From IMG/VR virus record IMGVR_UViG_3300048597_000240, positions 1 to 21,867 of that record: a stretch of DNA of 21,867 nt; one strand, 5' to 3'. The notes beneath the pieces are model-generated. The model had not been told where the DNA came from, searched no databases, and saw nothing but the letters and a program-made list of their open reading frames with translations. The position numbers were made by a program, and so were the translations under genes. This stretch comes from a virus. This document shows positions 1 to 6,305 of the stretch, piece by piece. Positions within the stretch are counted from its first letter, which is position 1, and the number at the start of each line of letters is the position of its first letter.

Positions 1-127
1 GCCATTCTGATGATGGCGAGCAACTTCTACGAACACCGGTTGGCCTTCGGCGAAGACGTGCTCACCCCGACGCCCGAGGGTTGGGAACGAGTGGTCGCCC
101 TGCACAAAACTGGGCTGGAGTGGGCCG
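1..127. repeat. Terminal direct repeat, left copy
   Basis: Identical to 21741-21867. The repeat lies inside a coding gene and reads through in frame. 127 is a common maximum k-mer length in short-read assembly, so this is best read as the overlap of a circular contig and not a packaged terminal repeat. The real molecule is circular or circularly permuted, or has ends elsewhere (see 15501-15657). Confidence 0.93.
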
Positions 128-132
128 CGTGA
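1..132 (+). CDS. Head-tail connector (gp6-like), 3' end
   Basis: This is the last 43 codons and TGA stop of the gene that begins at 21294; the window cuts a circular molecule inside it. The 127 bases at 21741-21867 repeat 1-127 exactly and stay in the same reading frame, so the joined product is 192 residues. The stop (130-132) overlaps the GTG start of the next gene at 129, indicating translational coupling with the head-closure protein. See the entry at 21294 for the family assignment. Confidence 0.9.
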   Translation, partial: AILMMASNFYEHRLAFGEDVLTPTPEGWERVVALHKTGLEWAA

Positions 133-443
133 ACCCGAGCCAATACCCCGTGCGGTTCGCCTGGCGGGCGCACTCCTACGGCACCCCCGATAGTTTCGGC
201 CAGGCCGTGGACGTCTACGCCGCTTCGGTTGCGTTGTGGGGCGGCTACGCCTCCGAGCGATACGGCGGAACCGTCGAGACCCTTGAATCGGAACAGGCCC
301 TCGGCGGCTGCACGATCCGGCTCCGCAACTACCCCGCCGTCGGCCCGCTCGACACGCTCACCGATCCGCAAACCGGGGAAGTGTGGACGGTCGCCAGCGT
401 GGCCCGTGGCTCGAATGAGGTGCTCGCCGAGGTGACCGGCTGA
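129..443 (+). CDS. Head closure / head-tail adaptor protein
   Basis: 104 residues. It resembles the phage head-tail joining family (SPP1 gp16-like, Phage_H_T_join): a short beta-rich protein with WGGYASERYGG near residue 36 and a C-terminal stretch reading ...LTDPQTGEVWTVASVA, which matches the usual 'define the quantity, then evaluate it' beta strands of this family. It would close the portal-connector channel and receive the tail. The GTG at 129 was chosen because it overlaps the connector stop as GTGA and gives the usual family length; an upstream in-frame TTG at 81 would need 48 bases of overlap. It is followed with one base of spacing by the gp10-like gene at 445, giving the standard connector, closure, gp10 order. 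Assignment rests on size, position and general sequence style. Confidence 0.75.
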   Translation: MNPSQYPVRFAWRAHSYGTPDSFGQAVDVYAASVALWGGYASERYGGTVETLESEQALGGCTIRLRNYPAVGPLDTLTDPQTGEVWTVASVARGSNEVLAEVTG

Positions 444-444
444 C

Positions 445-969
445 ATGGCAATCCCCGCAATCGCCGCCGCACTCTCCCGCGGCCTGGTCGCCGATGTGCT
501 CGGCTCTGTCGCCGGGCTGCAACTCTCAATCGACGTCCGGCTCGATGCCGAGGGCCTCAAGCAACTCAAGGGCAAGCGCCGCACGGCGGTCTACCGTGCG
601 GTGAACCGCGCGGCGAAGCCCGTCAAGGAAGCCGTCATCGCCAACGCCTCCAAGCTGAAGCGAACCGGGGCGCTCGCCAAAGCCATCGGCACGAAGACCC
701 GCATCTACGCGGGTGGCGTGGTCACCGTCATCGGGCCGAAGATGAGCTTCAAGAGGCGGACCAAGACGAAGAAGAAGGGGCCGAACAAAGGCACTCGGAG
801 CAACATCCGGCCCTACCTCTACGCCAACCTCTTGGAGAAGGGCACGATCCGAGCGGCCGCGAAACCATTCCTGGAACCCGCTTGGGACGCCCACGGCCCG
901 GGCTACATGCGCCGGGTGCGGGCGGAGATCGCCGCGGAGCTGGCCGCCGTCATGCAATCGGGCGGGTAG
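445..969 (+). CDS. HK97 gp10-like tail/neck protein
   Basis: 174 residues. It matches the HK97 gp10 family of neck or tail-completion proteins. There is an N-terminal segment with the typical LKQLKGKRRTAVYRAVNRAAKPV helix pattern (about residues 39-61), then basic residues and a conserved C-terminal region with YANLLEKGTIRAAAKPFLEPA (about 129-149), the family hallmark (Y..ll.e.GT....a.PFl.pA). A very basic insert (KRRTKTKKKGPNKGT) sits near residues 101-115. It begins two bases after the previous gene and ends with a TAG that is also the first three bases of a TAGATTCGGG motif (967). It acts during virion assembly at the head-tail junction. The usual next gene, a tail terminator, is missing here and sits instead at 15120. 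Confidence 0.88.
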   Translation: MAIPAIAAALSRGLVADVLGSVAGLQLSIDVRLDAEGLKQLKGKRRTAVYRAVNRAAKPVKEAVIANASKLKRTGALAKAIGTKTRIYAGGVVTVIGPKMSFKRRTKTKKKGPNKGTRSNIRPYLYANLLEKGTIRAAAKPFLEPAWDAHGPGYMRRVRAEIAAELAAVMQSGG

Positions 970-976
970 ATTCGGG
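967..976 (+). promoter_or_regulatory. TAGATTCGGG motif before tail tube gene
   Basis: TAGATT at 967-972 followed by CGGG. The TAG is the stop of the gp10-like gene. Unlike most copies there is no start codon directly after it. The tail tube start lies 52 bases on, at 1019, so a transcript from here would carry a leader of about 40 bases with the CCCGAGGTT ribosome-site element (1004-1012). No TTGACA-like box is visible 16-18 bases upstream. It is read as a -10 element by comparison with the other copies. Confidence 0.5.
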
Positions 977-1018
977 GGAATTCCATCGGACCCCCCGAGC
1001 ACGCCCGAGGTTGCCCCC

Positions 1019-1462
1019 GTGCAAATCTGTTTCGACTGTGTGGCCAAGATCAACGACGGCGCGAGTTCCGCGTTCGTTGCAATCCCGGGCCTGGTGACGA
1101 TTCAACTCCCGGACCTCCAAGTTGAAGCCAAGGAAGACCGGGCCTTCTCGGCTTCCAAGATCAAGCAATTCGAACCCGGCCTCGGCGAGTATTCCGAAGT
1201 CGCTTTCACGATGGACTACACCGACGCCCAGCACGCCCGGTTCCGGGCACTCGCTCACGACGCGGTCGAAATCAAGATTTACCCGCCCGACCCTGACGGG
1301 GCCGGAGCCGAGTTGGCCGAGGTGGCGACCGTCGCCGGATTCTTCACCAAGATCGGCGGGCCGCGGCTCGAACGCGGAGCCGAAATGCGCATGGAACACT
1401 CGCTCAAGGTGAACTCGGTCACCTACGCCGACGCTCCGAACAACTCGCCCGTTGGGGTGTAA
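1019..1462 (+). CDS. Major tail tube protein (probable)
   Basis: 147 residues. It lies between the neck genes and the frameshifted tail chaperone, the fixed position of the major tail protein in siphophages. The sequence has the look of a tail-tube fold: an early 'IPGLVTIQLPDLQVE' strand pair, then 'FEPGLGEYSEVAFTMDY' and a late strand-rich region with GFFTKIGGPRLERGAEM, as in many lambda gpV/HK97-like tube proteins. GTG at 1019 was chosen because CGAGG (1006-1010) lies eight bases upstream. The same CCCGAGGTT context precedes the capsid gene, consistent with high expression of both. A 14-base perfect palindrome follows the stop at 1463-1476. No function other than tail tube is suggested by context; the similarity was judged by eye only. 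Confidence 0.75.
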   Translation: MQICFDCVAKINDGASSAFVAIPGLVTIQLPDLQVEAKEDRAFSASKIKQFEPGLGEYSEVAFTMDYTDAQHARFRALAHDAVEIKIYPPDPDGAGAELAEVATVAGFFTKIGGPRLERGAEMRMEHSLKVNSVTYADAPNNSPVGV

Positions 1463-1476
1463 TCCTCGGCCGAGGA
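1463..1476. other. 14-base palindrome after tail tube gene
   Basis: TCCTCGGCCGAGGA is perfectly self-complementary and begins right after the TAA of the tail tube gene. It could form a small hairpin stabilising the 3' end of the tail tube message or attenuating transcription. There is no T run after it, so it is not a standard terminator. Confidence 0.3.
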
Positions 1477-1518
1477 ACCCGACCATTCCGCCCGTTCCCC
1501 TACCAGGTGAGGTAGCAA

Positions 1519-1815
1519 GTGAAAGCGACTCGGCTCCGCCGCGTGTACCCCGTGCCCGATTTCCCCGGGCTGTTCGTTCGTGCCCTGACTGTCAACGAAG
1601 GGCAACGGCTCTTCGACCAGGTTGGCGCGGGGGCGGACGACGACCAGGCGGCGAAGCTGATGATCTCCGCCGCGGCCTGCGACCAGGACGGCGGGCCGCT
1701 GTTCAGTGGCCCCGAGGATCCCGAGTTCGGCGAGACGTCGAAAGACGTGCTCCGGGCACTCTGGGACGAAGCCGGCCGGGTGAACCGGATCACCGACCCA
1801 AAAGCCGCGGGCTGA
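1519..1815 (+). CDS. Tail assembly chaperone, short form (gpG-like)
   Basis: 98 residues, GTG start at 1519 with a strong AGGTGAGG ribosome site just upstream. It sits between tail tube and tape measure, where nearly all siphophages encode a tail chaperone made in two forms by a -1 frameshift. The short form ends with TGA at 1813-1815. It begins MKATRLRRVYPVPDFPGLFV, followed by an acidic helical region. In the lambda G/GT system this protein coats the tape measure and recruits tube subunits and is absent from the finished tail. The slippery heptamer C CCA AAA lies four codons before the stop (1797-1803). The assignment comes mainly from position and from the frameshift signal. Confidence 0.82.
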   Translation: MKATRLRRVYPVPDFPGLFVRALTVNEGQRLFDQVGAGADDDQAAKLMISAAACDQDGGPLFSGPEDPEFGETSKDVLRALWDEAGRVNRITDPKAAG

Positions 1816-2114
1816 CCGCGGACGAACGGTTCGAACTGCGGTTGGCCCTCCAACTCGGACGCACACGCGACGAACTCCGCGACTCGGTCACACTGGCCGA
1901 GTACGCGGACTGGCGGTCACTCTGGGCCGTCGAGCCGTGGGGCGGGCCGGTGGAAGACGAGCGGACGCGGCTCCTGGCCTCCTGGATGGTGAGCGCGTGG
2001 AGCAAGCGGAGCTTCGGCCCGCGGGACTTCGATTTCAGTTGGGGCGAACAACCCCGTCACAAGGTGAGCACGGCCGAGGGGGTGCGGTTACTCGCGGCTG
2101 GCATCAAGAGGTAA
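1519..2114 (+). CDS. Tail assembly chaperone, -1 frameshift product (gpGT-like)
   Basis: Reading frame 1519-1803, then a slip of one base back so that A1803 is read again, continuing to the TAA at 2112-2114. This gives 95 + 103 = 198 residues. The junction reads ...ITDPK/SRGLTADERF. The downstream frame has no sensible start of its own between 1803 and 2000 and is open through to just before the tape measure gene. Its extension (LALQLGRTRDELRDSVTLAE... EYADWRSLWAVEPW) has the helical, Trp/Tyr-rich look of the T domain, which in lambda contacts the tube subunit. The ratio of the two forms normally matters for tail assembly. There is no experimental proof here; support is the heptamer, frame direction, position and coding-like extension. 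Confidence 0.85.
1797..1821 (+). promoter_or_regulatory. Programmed -1 frameshift site CCCAAAA with hairpin
   Basis: The heptamer CCCAAAA at 1797-1803 is in the X XXY YYZ phase of the zero frame (GAC CCA AAA). After slipping, both tRNAs re-pair well (CCC, AAA). A 6-bp GC stem CCGCGG (1805-1810) / CCGCGG (1816-1821) with loop GCTGA follows. The spacer is one base, shorter than the usual 5-8, so the stem would be partly opened when the ribosome is on the heptamer, or a different fold is the stimulator. The zero-frame TGA lies inside the loop. Confidence 0.82.
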
Positions 2115-2120
2115 CGACAC

Positions 2121-3656
2121 TTGGCGAACAACTCCATCGGCAAGGCCGCTCTCATCCTCACCACGAACGACCGCGGGTTGGGCCGCGGCCTCGATGGGGC
2201 CTACTCCAAGCTCCAGGGCTTCAAGACTTCCATCACTTCCAGTTTCTCAAATCTCGCAATCGGCGGTGCGCTGACATCGCTGATCGGCGGCGGCAAAATC
2301 GTCGGCGACCTCCTGGATTCAATCCGCGAGAAAGCAGACTTATCCCAGCAAGCCCGTTCGCTCGGGATCCCCGTCGCCGCGTTCCAGGCAATAAAGGCGG
2401 CAGCAGCAAGCGCCGCCGTTGACGTCGGGGGATTAACGGAAGCCCTTATCAACATGAGCGGGAAAATTGCCGAAGCGAACGCGGGTAATCAGAACACCGC
2501 AGCCGCGTTCCGGGCAATTGGTCTTGAGGCGGCTGCGCTCAGGGGGAAACGGCTCGATCAACAGTTCCTGGAAATCGCCGGTGCATTGGGCCGCGTGCAG
2601 GATTCCGGGACACGCGCCCGGATGGCTCTAGCGGTGCTTGGGGAAGAAGCTGGGAAGATGCTCTTGCCGGTGCTCGCCGAAGGGACTTCAAGATTCGAAC
2701 GGTTCGCCGCCGAACAGAAAAGAACCGGTGAGGCCCTCAGCCAATCGGATGCACTCGGAATCGAACGGGCACGCGCGGCGCTCCCGAGAATTGGGGCCGC
2801 GTTCGATGGTGCGTGGACTCGGATTGTTGTCGCTGCAGCGCCATCAATCGAGCGAGTGGCAGGGGTTGCTACGCGGATCCTCACGCGACTGCAACCGCTC
2901 TTCAACGCATTCGCCGAGGGTGTCAGCACCTACTACGAGATTGTGGGATCGTTCATTGGCGAAGTCATCGACCTCGGTTCCGAACTTGTATCTGAACTCT
3001 CTGGCTGGCTGGGAGACGTATTCCCCGAGGCCAAAACTTTGTCGGTAAGAGAAATGGTGTTCGGACTTTTTGAGGGTATTGGGGTTGCTGGTGGGTACGC
3101 ATGGGACACGCTGAAAGCCGGGGCAGGCGCGTTCGTGCTCGGCGTGGTTGGAGTTTCAGACGCAGTTACTGCTCTGATCGAGGTGTTAGCGGACCTAGTG
3201 GACCTCGCAGGGGATTTGCCATCTGAATTGGGGGGAGCAACCTTCGAGCGCTGGGCCATGGATCTCAAGTCTTTTGCAAAAGATAGGGCCGAAACATCAA
3301 CAGAGGATCTGCGGGCTTGGGGCACTCGCCAGATGGAAGCATTTGGCAATTCTCAGTCCCAAGTGCACACTTGGTTTGCCAAACTCCGAGCCGGGAAACA
3401 GGACATCGAGCAAGCCGCGGACAAGGTGAACGCCGCCGCGCAGCAACTCGGGCAGGTGCTCAAGCCGAACGCCGCTCTCGACCGCGGCAGTAAGGAAGAC
3501 TTCTCGGCTCGCGTGCAGTGGCAGTTCCAGAACGAGCAAGCCGACAAAAACTTGGCCGAGGCTCGCAAGGTGGCGGCGAACACGGCCGCGACCGTGGACG
3601 CGGTGCGGGGCCTTGGCGATCAACTGTGGCGGCTCGCGCCGCTCGGGGGTGTGTGA
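2121..3656 (+). CDS. Tape measure protein
   Basis: 511 residues from a TTG start at 2121, with GAGGTAA eight bases upstream. It is the longest tail-region gene, helical and Ala-rich, and follows the chaperone directly, as tape measures do. The N-terminal part has alternating Gly-rich and helical segments (GKAALILTTNDRGLGRGLDG; SFSNLAIGGALTSLIGGGKI), and the middle (about residues 320-365) is hydrophobic with Gly and Val, as expected for the segment that enters the host membrane. The C-terminal third is polar and helical. At roughly 0.15 nm of tail per residue this predicts a short siphovirus tail of about 75 nm. Its TGA overlaps the ATG of the next gene (TGATG at 3654-3658). Confidence 0.9.
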   Translation: MANNSIGKAALILTTNDRGLGRGLDGAYSKLQGFKTSITSSFSNLAIGGALTSLIGGGKIVGDLLDSIREKADLSQQARSLGIPVAAFQAIKAAAASAAVDVGGLTEALINMSGKIAEANAGNQNTAAAFRAIGLEAAALRGKRLDQQFLEIAGALGRVQDSGTRARMALAVLGEEAGKMLLPVLAEGTSRFERFAAEQKRTGEALSQSDALGIERARAALPRIGAAFDGAWTRIVVAAAPSIERVAGVATRILTRLQPLFNAFAEGVSTYYEIVGSFIGEVIDLGSELVSELSGWLGDVFPEAKTLSVREMVFGLFEGIGVAGGYAWDTLKAGAGAFVLGVVGVSDAVTALIEVLADLVDLAGDLPSELGGATFERWAMDLKSFAKDRAETSTEDLRAWGTRQMEAFGNSQSQVHTWFAKLRAGKQDIEQAADKVNAAAQQLGQVLKPNAALDRGSKEDFSARVQWQFQNEQADKNLAEARKVAANTAATVDAVRGLGDQLWRLAPLGGV

Positions 3657-4639
3657 TGGCGATCACCGGCGTGGCCACGGAACAGTACGACGCCCGCGAA
3701 CACTCCTACGCCGAGGACGGTAGCCTCACCGGTACGCGGGCCTGGTCGGTCGATCTCAACCTCTCCGCCGCGACGGGGCCGGAGCTGGCCGATGTAGACA
3801 CGGCCGCGGCGGCAATCGTGCCGGTGGCTCGTTACGACGTCTACCCCGGACGGCCGGGGCTGCTGGCCCGCACGTTCTCGGTGAAGAACGACGGCGCGAC
3901 TCACTCTTGGGTTGTGACCGTGGGCTACTCGTCTCGATTCGAGACCGTGGAAGCGAAGGCCTCGGACCTGGCGGCGGACGGCTTCGACAACTCGACGTCT
4001 GGCCCCGGCGCTGGTGACATGAGCCAGAACGCCGAGGACAGGCCGTTCACGATTCGGAGCGTGAAGCGGACCCGGAACCGCGTGCTCGAATTCGACGCGA
4101 TTACCGAAGGCCGCGTGGAGAACACGGCGGGCGATCCGTTCGACCCGCCGCCCGAGTGGGAAGAGACGTTGCTGGGCTACCAAATCTCTTGGCGAGTTGC
4201 TCCGGCGAATCTGCGTTGGACCGCTGTCACTCCGCCGCTCGGGAGACCGGACTACCTCGATACTGTGAACTCCGCCGCCTTCCGAATCTGGGGCCGGACG
4301 CACGCGGCCCGCACGCTCCGCGTGGCCGACGTCACCGCCTCGATGGTCTGGGATCGTGTCAGCGTGTCGAGCGTCTCGACGCTGCAACTCGCTTTCGAAC
4401 TGTCCGTGGAACTACTCCACAAACCGGGCGGATGGAAACGGGAGTTGCTCAATCGCGGACGGCGCGAGTTCATCGACGCTGATGAACCGCTGCGCTGGAT
4501 CCTCGACGCGGCCGGGCAACCCGTGGCGGACCCCGTGCCGCTCCATGCGACGGGCCGACGGCTCTTGCCCGGTGAGGCCCTGAACTACATCACCGCGTGG
4601 GAGTACCCGGAAAAGAACCTGGTGGAGTTGTTCCAGTGA
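3656..4639 (+). CDS. Tail-tip protein of unknown fold
   Basis: 327 residues, ATG at 3656 overlapping the tape measure stop; upstream in-frame starts would lie inside the tape measure gene. No catalytic motif is seen. The sequence is beta-rich with many aromatic strands (ITAWEYPEKNLVELF at the end, LLGYQISWRV in the middle). The C-terminal half contains a pattern (GGWKRELLNRGRREFIDADEP ... DAAGQPVADPVPLHATGRRL) typical of uncharacterised phage tail proteins lying after the tape measure. By position it probably belongs to the distal tail or hub, but no homology to known distal tail proteins is claimed. It overlaps the next gene by GTGA at 4636-4639. Confidence 0.6.
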   Translation: MAITGVATEQYDAREHSYAEDGSLTGTRAWSVDLNLSAATGPELADVDTAAAAIVPVARYDVYPGRPGLLARTFSVKNDGATHSWVVTVGYSSRFETVEAKASDLAADGFDNSTSGPGAGDMSQNAEDRPFTIRSVKRTRNRVLEFDAITEGRVENTAGDPFDPPPEWEETLLGYQISWRVAPANLRWTAVTPPLGRPDYLDTVNSAAFRIWGRTHAARTLRVADVTASMVWDRVSVSSVSTLQLAFELSVELLHKPGGWKRELLNRGRREFIDADEPLRWILDAAGQPVADPVPLHATGRRLLPGEALNYITAWEYPEKNLVELFQ

Positions 4640-5730
4640 CCCAGCTATTCGGCCTCACCCGACCGACCGCCGACAAGGTTCGCCAGTGGCGGGATAGGAC
4701 CACGTCGGACCCTTCCCCCACGGGTCGGGATATCCCTTCGATGCGGTTGGCGTGGTGCGTGCTCGACAACTACTCCGCGGGGGCCGAGCCGGTGCGCGTG
4801 CCGGGCCGGGCCGTCCGGTGGTTGCAGTGGGGCGAGTGGATCGACGGCGAGCCGGAAACGGTGTGGATCGTTCGCCGAGGTGTGGACCCGCTGTTGAAAC
4901 GCGGCTCGACTGCTCACCCATTGTTCTGGCTCTGCGAGCACACGGCCTACGACGACGTGGACGGCAAGCCGATCATGACCCCGGTGCCGCTGCCACTCTC
5001 GGATCTCACCGTAGGAACGACCTGGCCGCACGACGCGGCCGCGTGCTGGTCGCAGGGTGTTCCCCCGTCACATGGCGAAATGCTCTTCTATCACCGCGAC
5101 GTCTACGGCGGGCAGTGGGTCCGATTGCCGATCGGCGCGCTCGGCCAGGTGCTCGCGGTGGTGGATGAAGGCGGGCTTGGGACTCGGCTCCAACCCGGTT
5201 GGGTGACGCCGCCGACGGCCCTCACTCTCCCCGAGGTTGAGCCGCGTTGTGTGATGGCCGACGGCGACGACCCCGCCCCGCCCTACTGGTGGTGTGTGTC
5301 CGGGGATTGCGTCCAGGCTGCCGAACAACCCGAGGATTCAACCGGACCCTACTCGTCTTTCTCGGAGTGTGCCGAACCGTGCGGCGCGACGTCGCCGCCC
5401 CCGCCGCCCCCGCCGCCGGATAACTGCTTCGGCTACCCGTGCTCGGTGAGTGTGACCCTGACCGACGGCACCAACACGGCGACGGCAACACTCGACCCGG
5501 CTGGGCAGGTTGGCACCAACTGCTATTGGTTCAAGCACAACCCCGGCCTTACCATCCCCGGGCATTCCGCCGCCTACTGCTACTTCAACTGCTACGGGCC
5601 GACGACCGCGATTGTGGCCTACGGCAGTGGTGGCACCACGTCGGCGTTGCCCACGCTGGTGGGCGCTGATTGGGTGCTCACGATTGCTTCCGGCGTGACT
5701 CTCACGTTCTCCAGTGGTGCGCCTTGCTGA
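4636..5730 (+). CDS. Tail fibre/adhesin with Cys module and polyproline hinge
   Basis: 364 residues, GTG at 4636 overlapping the previous stop. The N-terminal part (1-205) is Trp-rich, beta-rich and unrecognised. Residues 219-249 form a small Cys module (WWCVSGDC...CAEPC, four Cys), followed by eight consecutive prolines (254-261). The C-terminal domain (about 264-364) is rich in Thr, Ser, Gly and Tyr with several Cys (CFGYPC, NCYWFKHN, YCYFNCYG). This order of body, disulfide-type module, rigid hinge and beta domain suits a surface adhesin or minor tail protein at the tail tip. Receptor binding is inferred from architecture and position only. The Cys pairs would need an oxidising environment, which fits a virion surface. 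Confidence 0.6.
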   Translation: MTQLFGLTRPTADKVRQWRDRTTSDPSPTGRDIPSMRLAWCVLDNYSAGAEPVRVPGRAVRWLQWGEWIDGEPETVWIVRRGVDPLLKRGSTAHPLFWLCEHTAYDDVDGKPIMTPVPLPLSDLTVGTTWPHDAAACWSQGVPPSHGEMLFYHRDVYGGQWVRLPIGALGQVLAVVDEGGLGTRLQPGWVTPPTALTLPEVEPRCVMADGDDPAPPYWWCVSGDCVQAAEQPEDSTGPYSSFSECAEPCGATSPPPPPPPPDNCFGYPCSVSVTLTDGTNTATATLDPAGQVGTNCYWFKHNPGLTIPGHSAAYCYFNCYGPTTAIVAYGSGGTTSALPTLVGADWVLTIASGVTLTFSSGAPC

Positions 5731-5942
5731 CACTCGCCGAAATCCACGCGATGTTCGACGCGATCCGCGCCGAGTTGCCCCCGGCCTCGAAACCACGCCC
5801 TCGATGCGAGCACCTCGGGCAGCGCCTGGAGTTCCGGCCCGGGTGCTCGGGCTGGATGTGTAGACACGTCTGCGACCTCGGGCATTCGCCCGCGATCCCG
5901 GGGAGCACCTGCCAGCGCTGCGAGGATCACACGGCCGAGTAG
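5724..5942 (+). CDS. Small Cys-rich protein
   Basis: 72 residues if it starts at TTG 5724, which overlaps the previous stop; CTG 5727 or ATG 5751 are alternatives. An N-terminal helix (LAEIHAMFDAIRAEL) is followed by a Cys/His-rich half: CEHLG near residue 28, then GCSGWMCRHVC and CQRCEDH near the C-terminus, with seven Cys in about 40 residues. The CxxC at the end and the paired Cys suggest a small metal-binding or zinc-ribbon-like fold. Similar short C-x-H-L-G proteins are, from memory, frequent in planctomycetes, but no function is known to me. Its TAG stop forms the start of the TAGATTCGGG motif at 5940. Confidence 0.6.
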   Translation: MLTLAEIHAMFDAIRAELPPASKPRPRCEHLGQRLEFRPGCSGWMCRHVCDLGHSPAIPGSTCQRCEDHTAE

Positions 5943-5951
5943 ATTCGGGCC
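5940..5951 (+). promoter_or_regulatory. TAGATTCGGGCC leaderless promoter, sigma-like gene
   Basis: TAGATT at 5940-5945, then CGGGCC, then ATG at 5952. The TAG is the stop of the Cys-rich gene. No Shine-Dalgarno lies within 15 bases of the ATG. The spacing puts the expected transcription start at or next to the A of ATG. Confidence 0.6.
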
Positions 5952-6305
5952 ATGGAAACCACTCGACGCGGCAACGTGAAAGTGACCAACGCCGAACTCC
6001 GCCGCTGGGTGGTCGAAACCCAAGTGACGATGCGGCCCTGCCTGGAATTCTGCACGGCGATCCAACGGATTGCTCTTGGCGTTCGAGAACAGTTCCACCG
6101 AACATCGTCGCCCGAAGATTTCGCGTCTGACTGTTTGGTGAAGGTGCTCCTGGCCGTGCCGAAGATGGACCCTTCTCGAAACCTGTTCGGTTACATCACG
6201 AACGTCTGCATCAACCTGGCCCGCTCTCAACATCACGCATCCGAACGCGAGCGGGCGAAGCTCCAGGCGTTCCATGCTTCCCGTCACTCCGAGGGTAAGG
6301 AATGA
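5952..6305 (+). CDS. Sigma-70 region 2-like phage sigma factor (gp55-like)
   Basis: 117 residues. The central part (about residues 55-92) looks like sigma region 2: EDFASDCLVKVLLAVPKM, then DPSRNLFGYITNVCINLARS, where N-x-F-x-Y-x-T plus a later Asn/Arg matches the T4 gp55 late sigma pattern (N-P-F-A-Y-F-T...N). A basic tail (HHASERERAK) follows. No sigma region 4 is present, as in gp55, which reads only the -10 box. It would direct host RNA polymerase to phage late promoters. It lies just before the lysis-position gene and is itself preceded by a TAGATTCGGGCC element, so autoactivation is possible. It ends in an ATGA overlap with the protease gene. Similarity was judged by eye; a small unrelated helical protein cannot be excluded. 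Confidence 0.6.
   Translation: METTRRGNVKVTNAELRRWVVETQVTMRPCLEFCTAIQRIALGVREQFHRTSSPEDFASDCLVKVLLAVPKMDPSRNLFGYITNVCINLARSQHHASERERAKLQAFHASRHSEGKE

Noticed and set aside
81-128. Longer start (TTG 81) for the head-closure gene
   Set aside because: It would overlap the connector gene by 52 bases; GTG 129 in a GTGA overlap is the normal arrangement in this genome.
1452-2114. Independent gene in the frame ending at 2114
   Set aside because: Its upstream part is a shadow of the chaperone gene; only the part after 1803 is coding, reached by frameshift.
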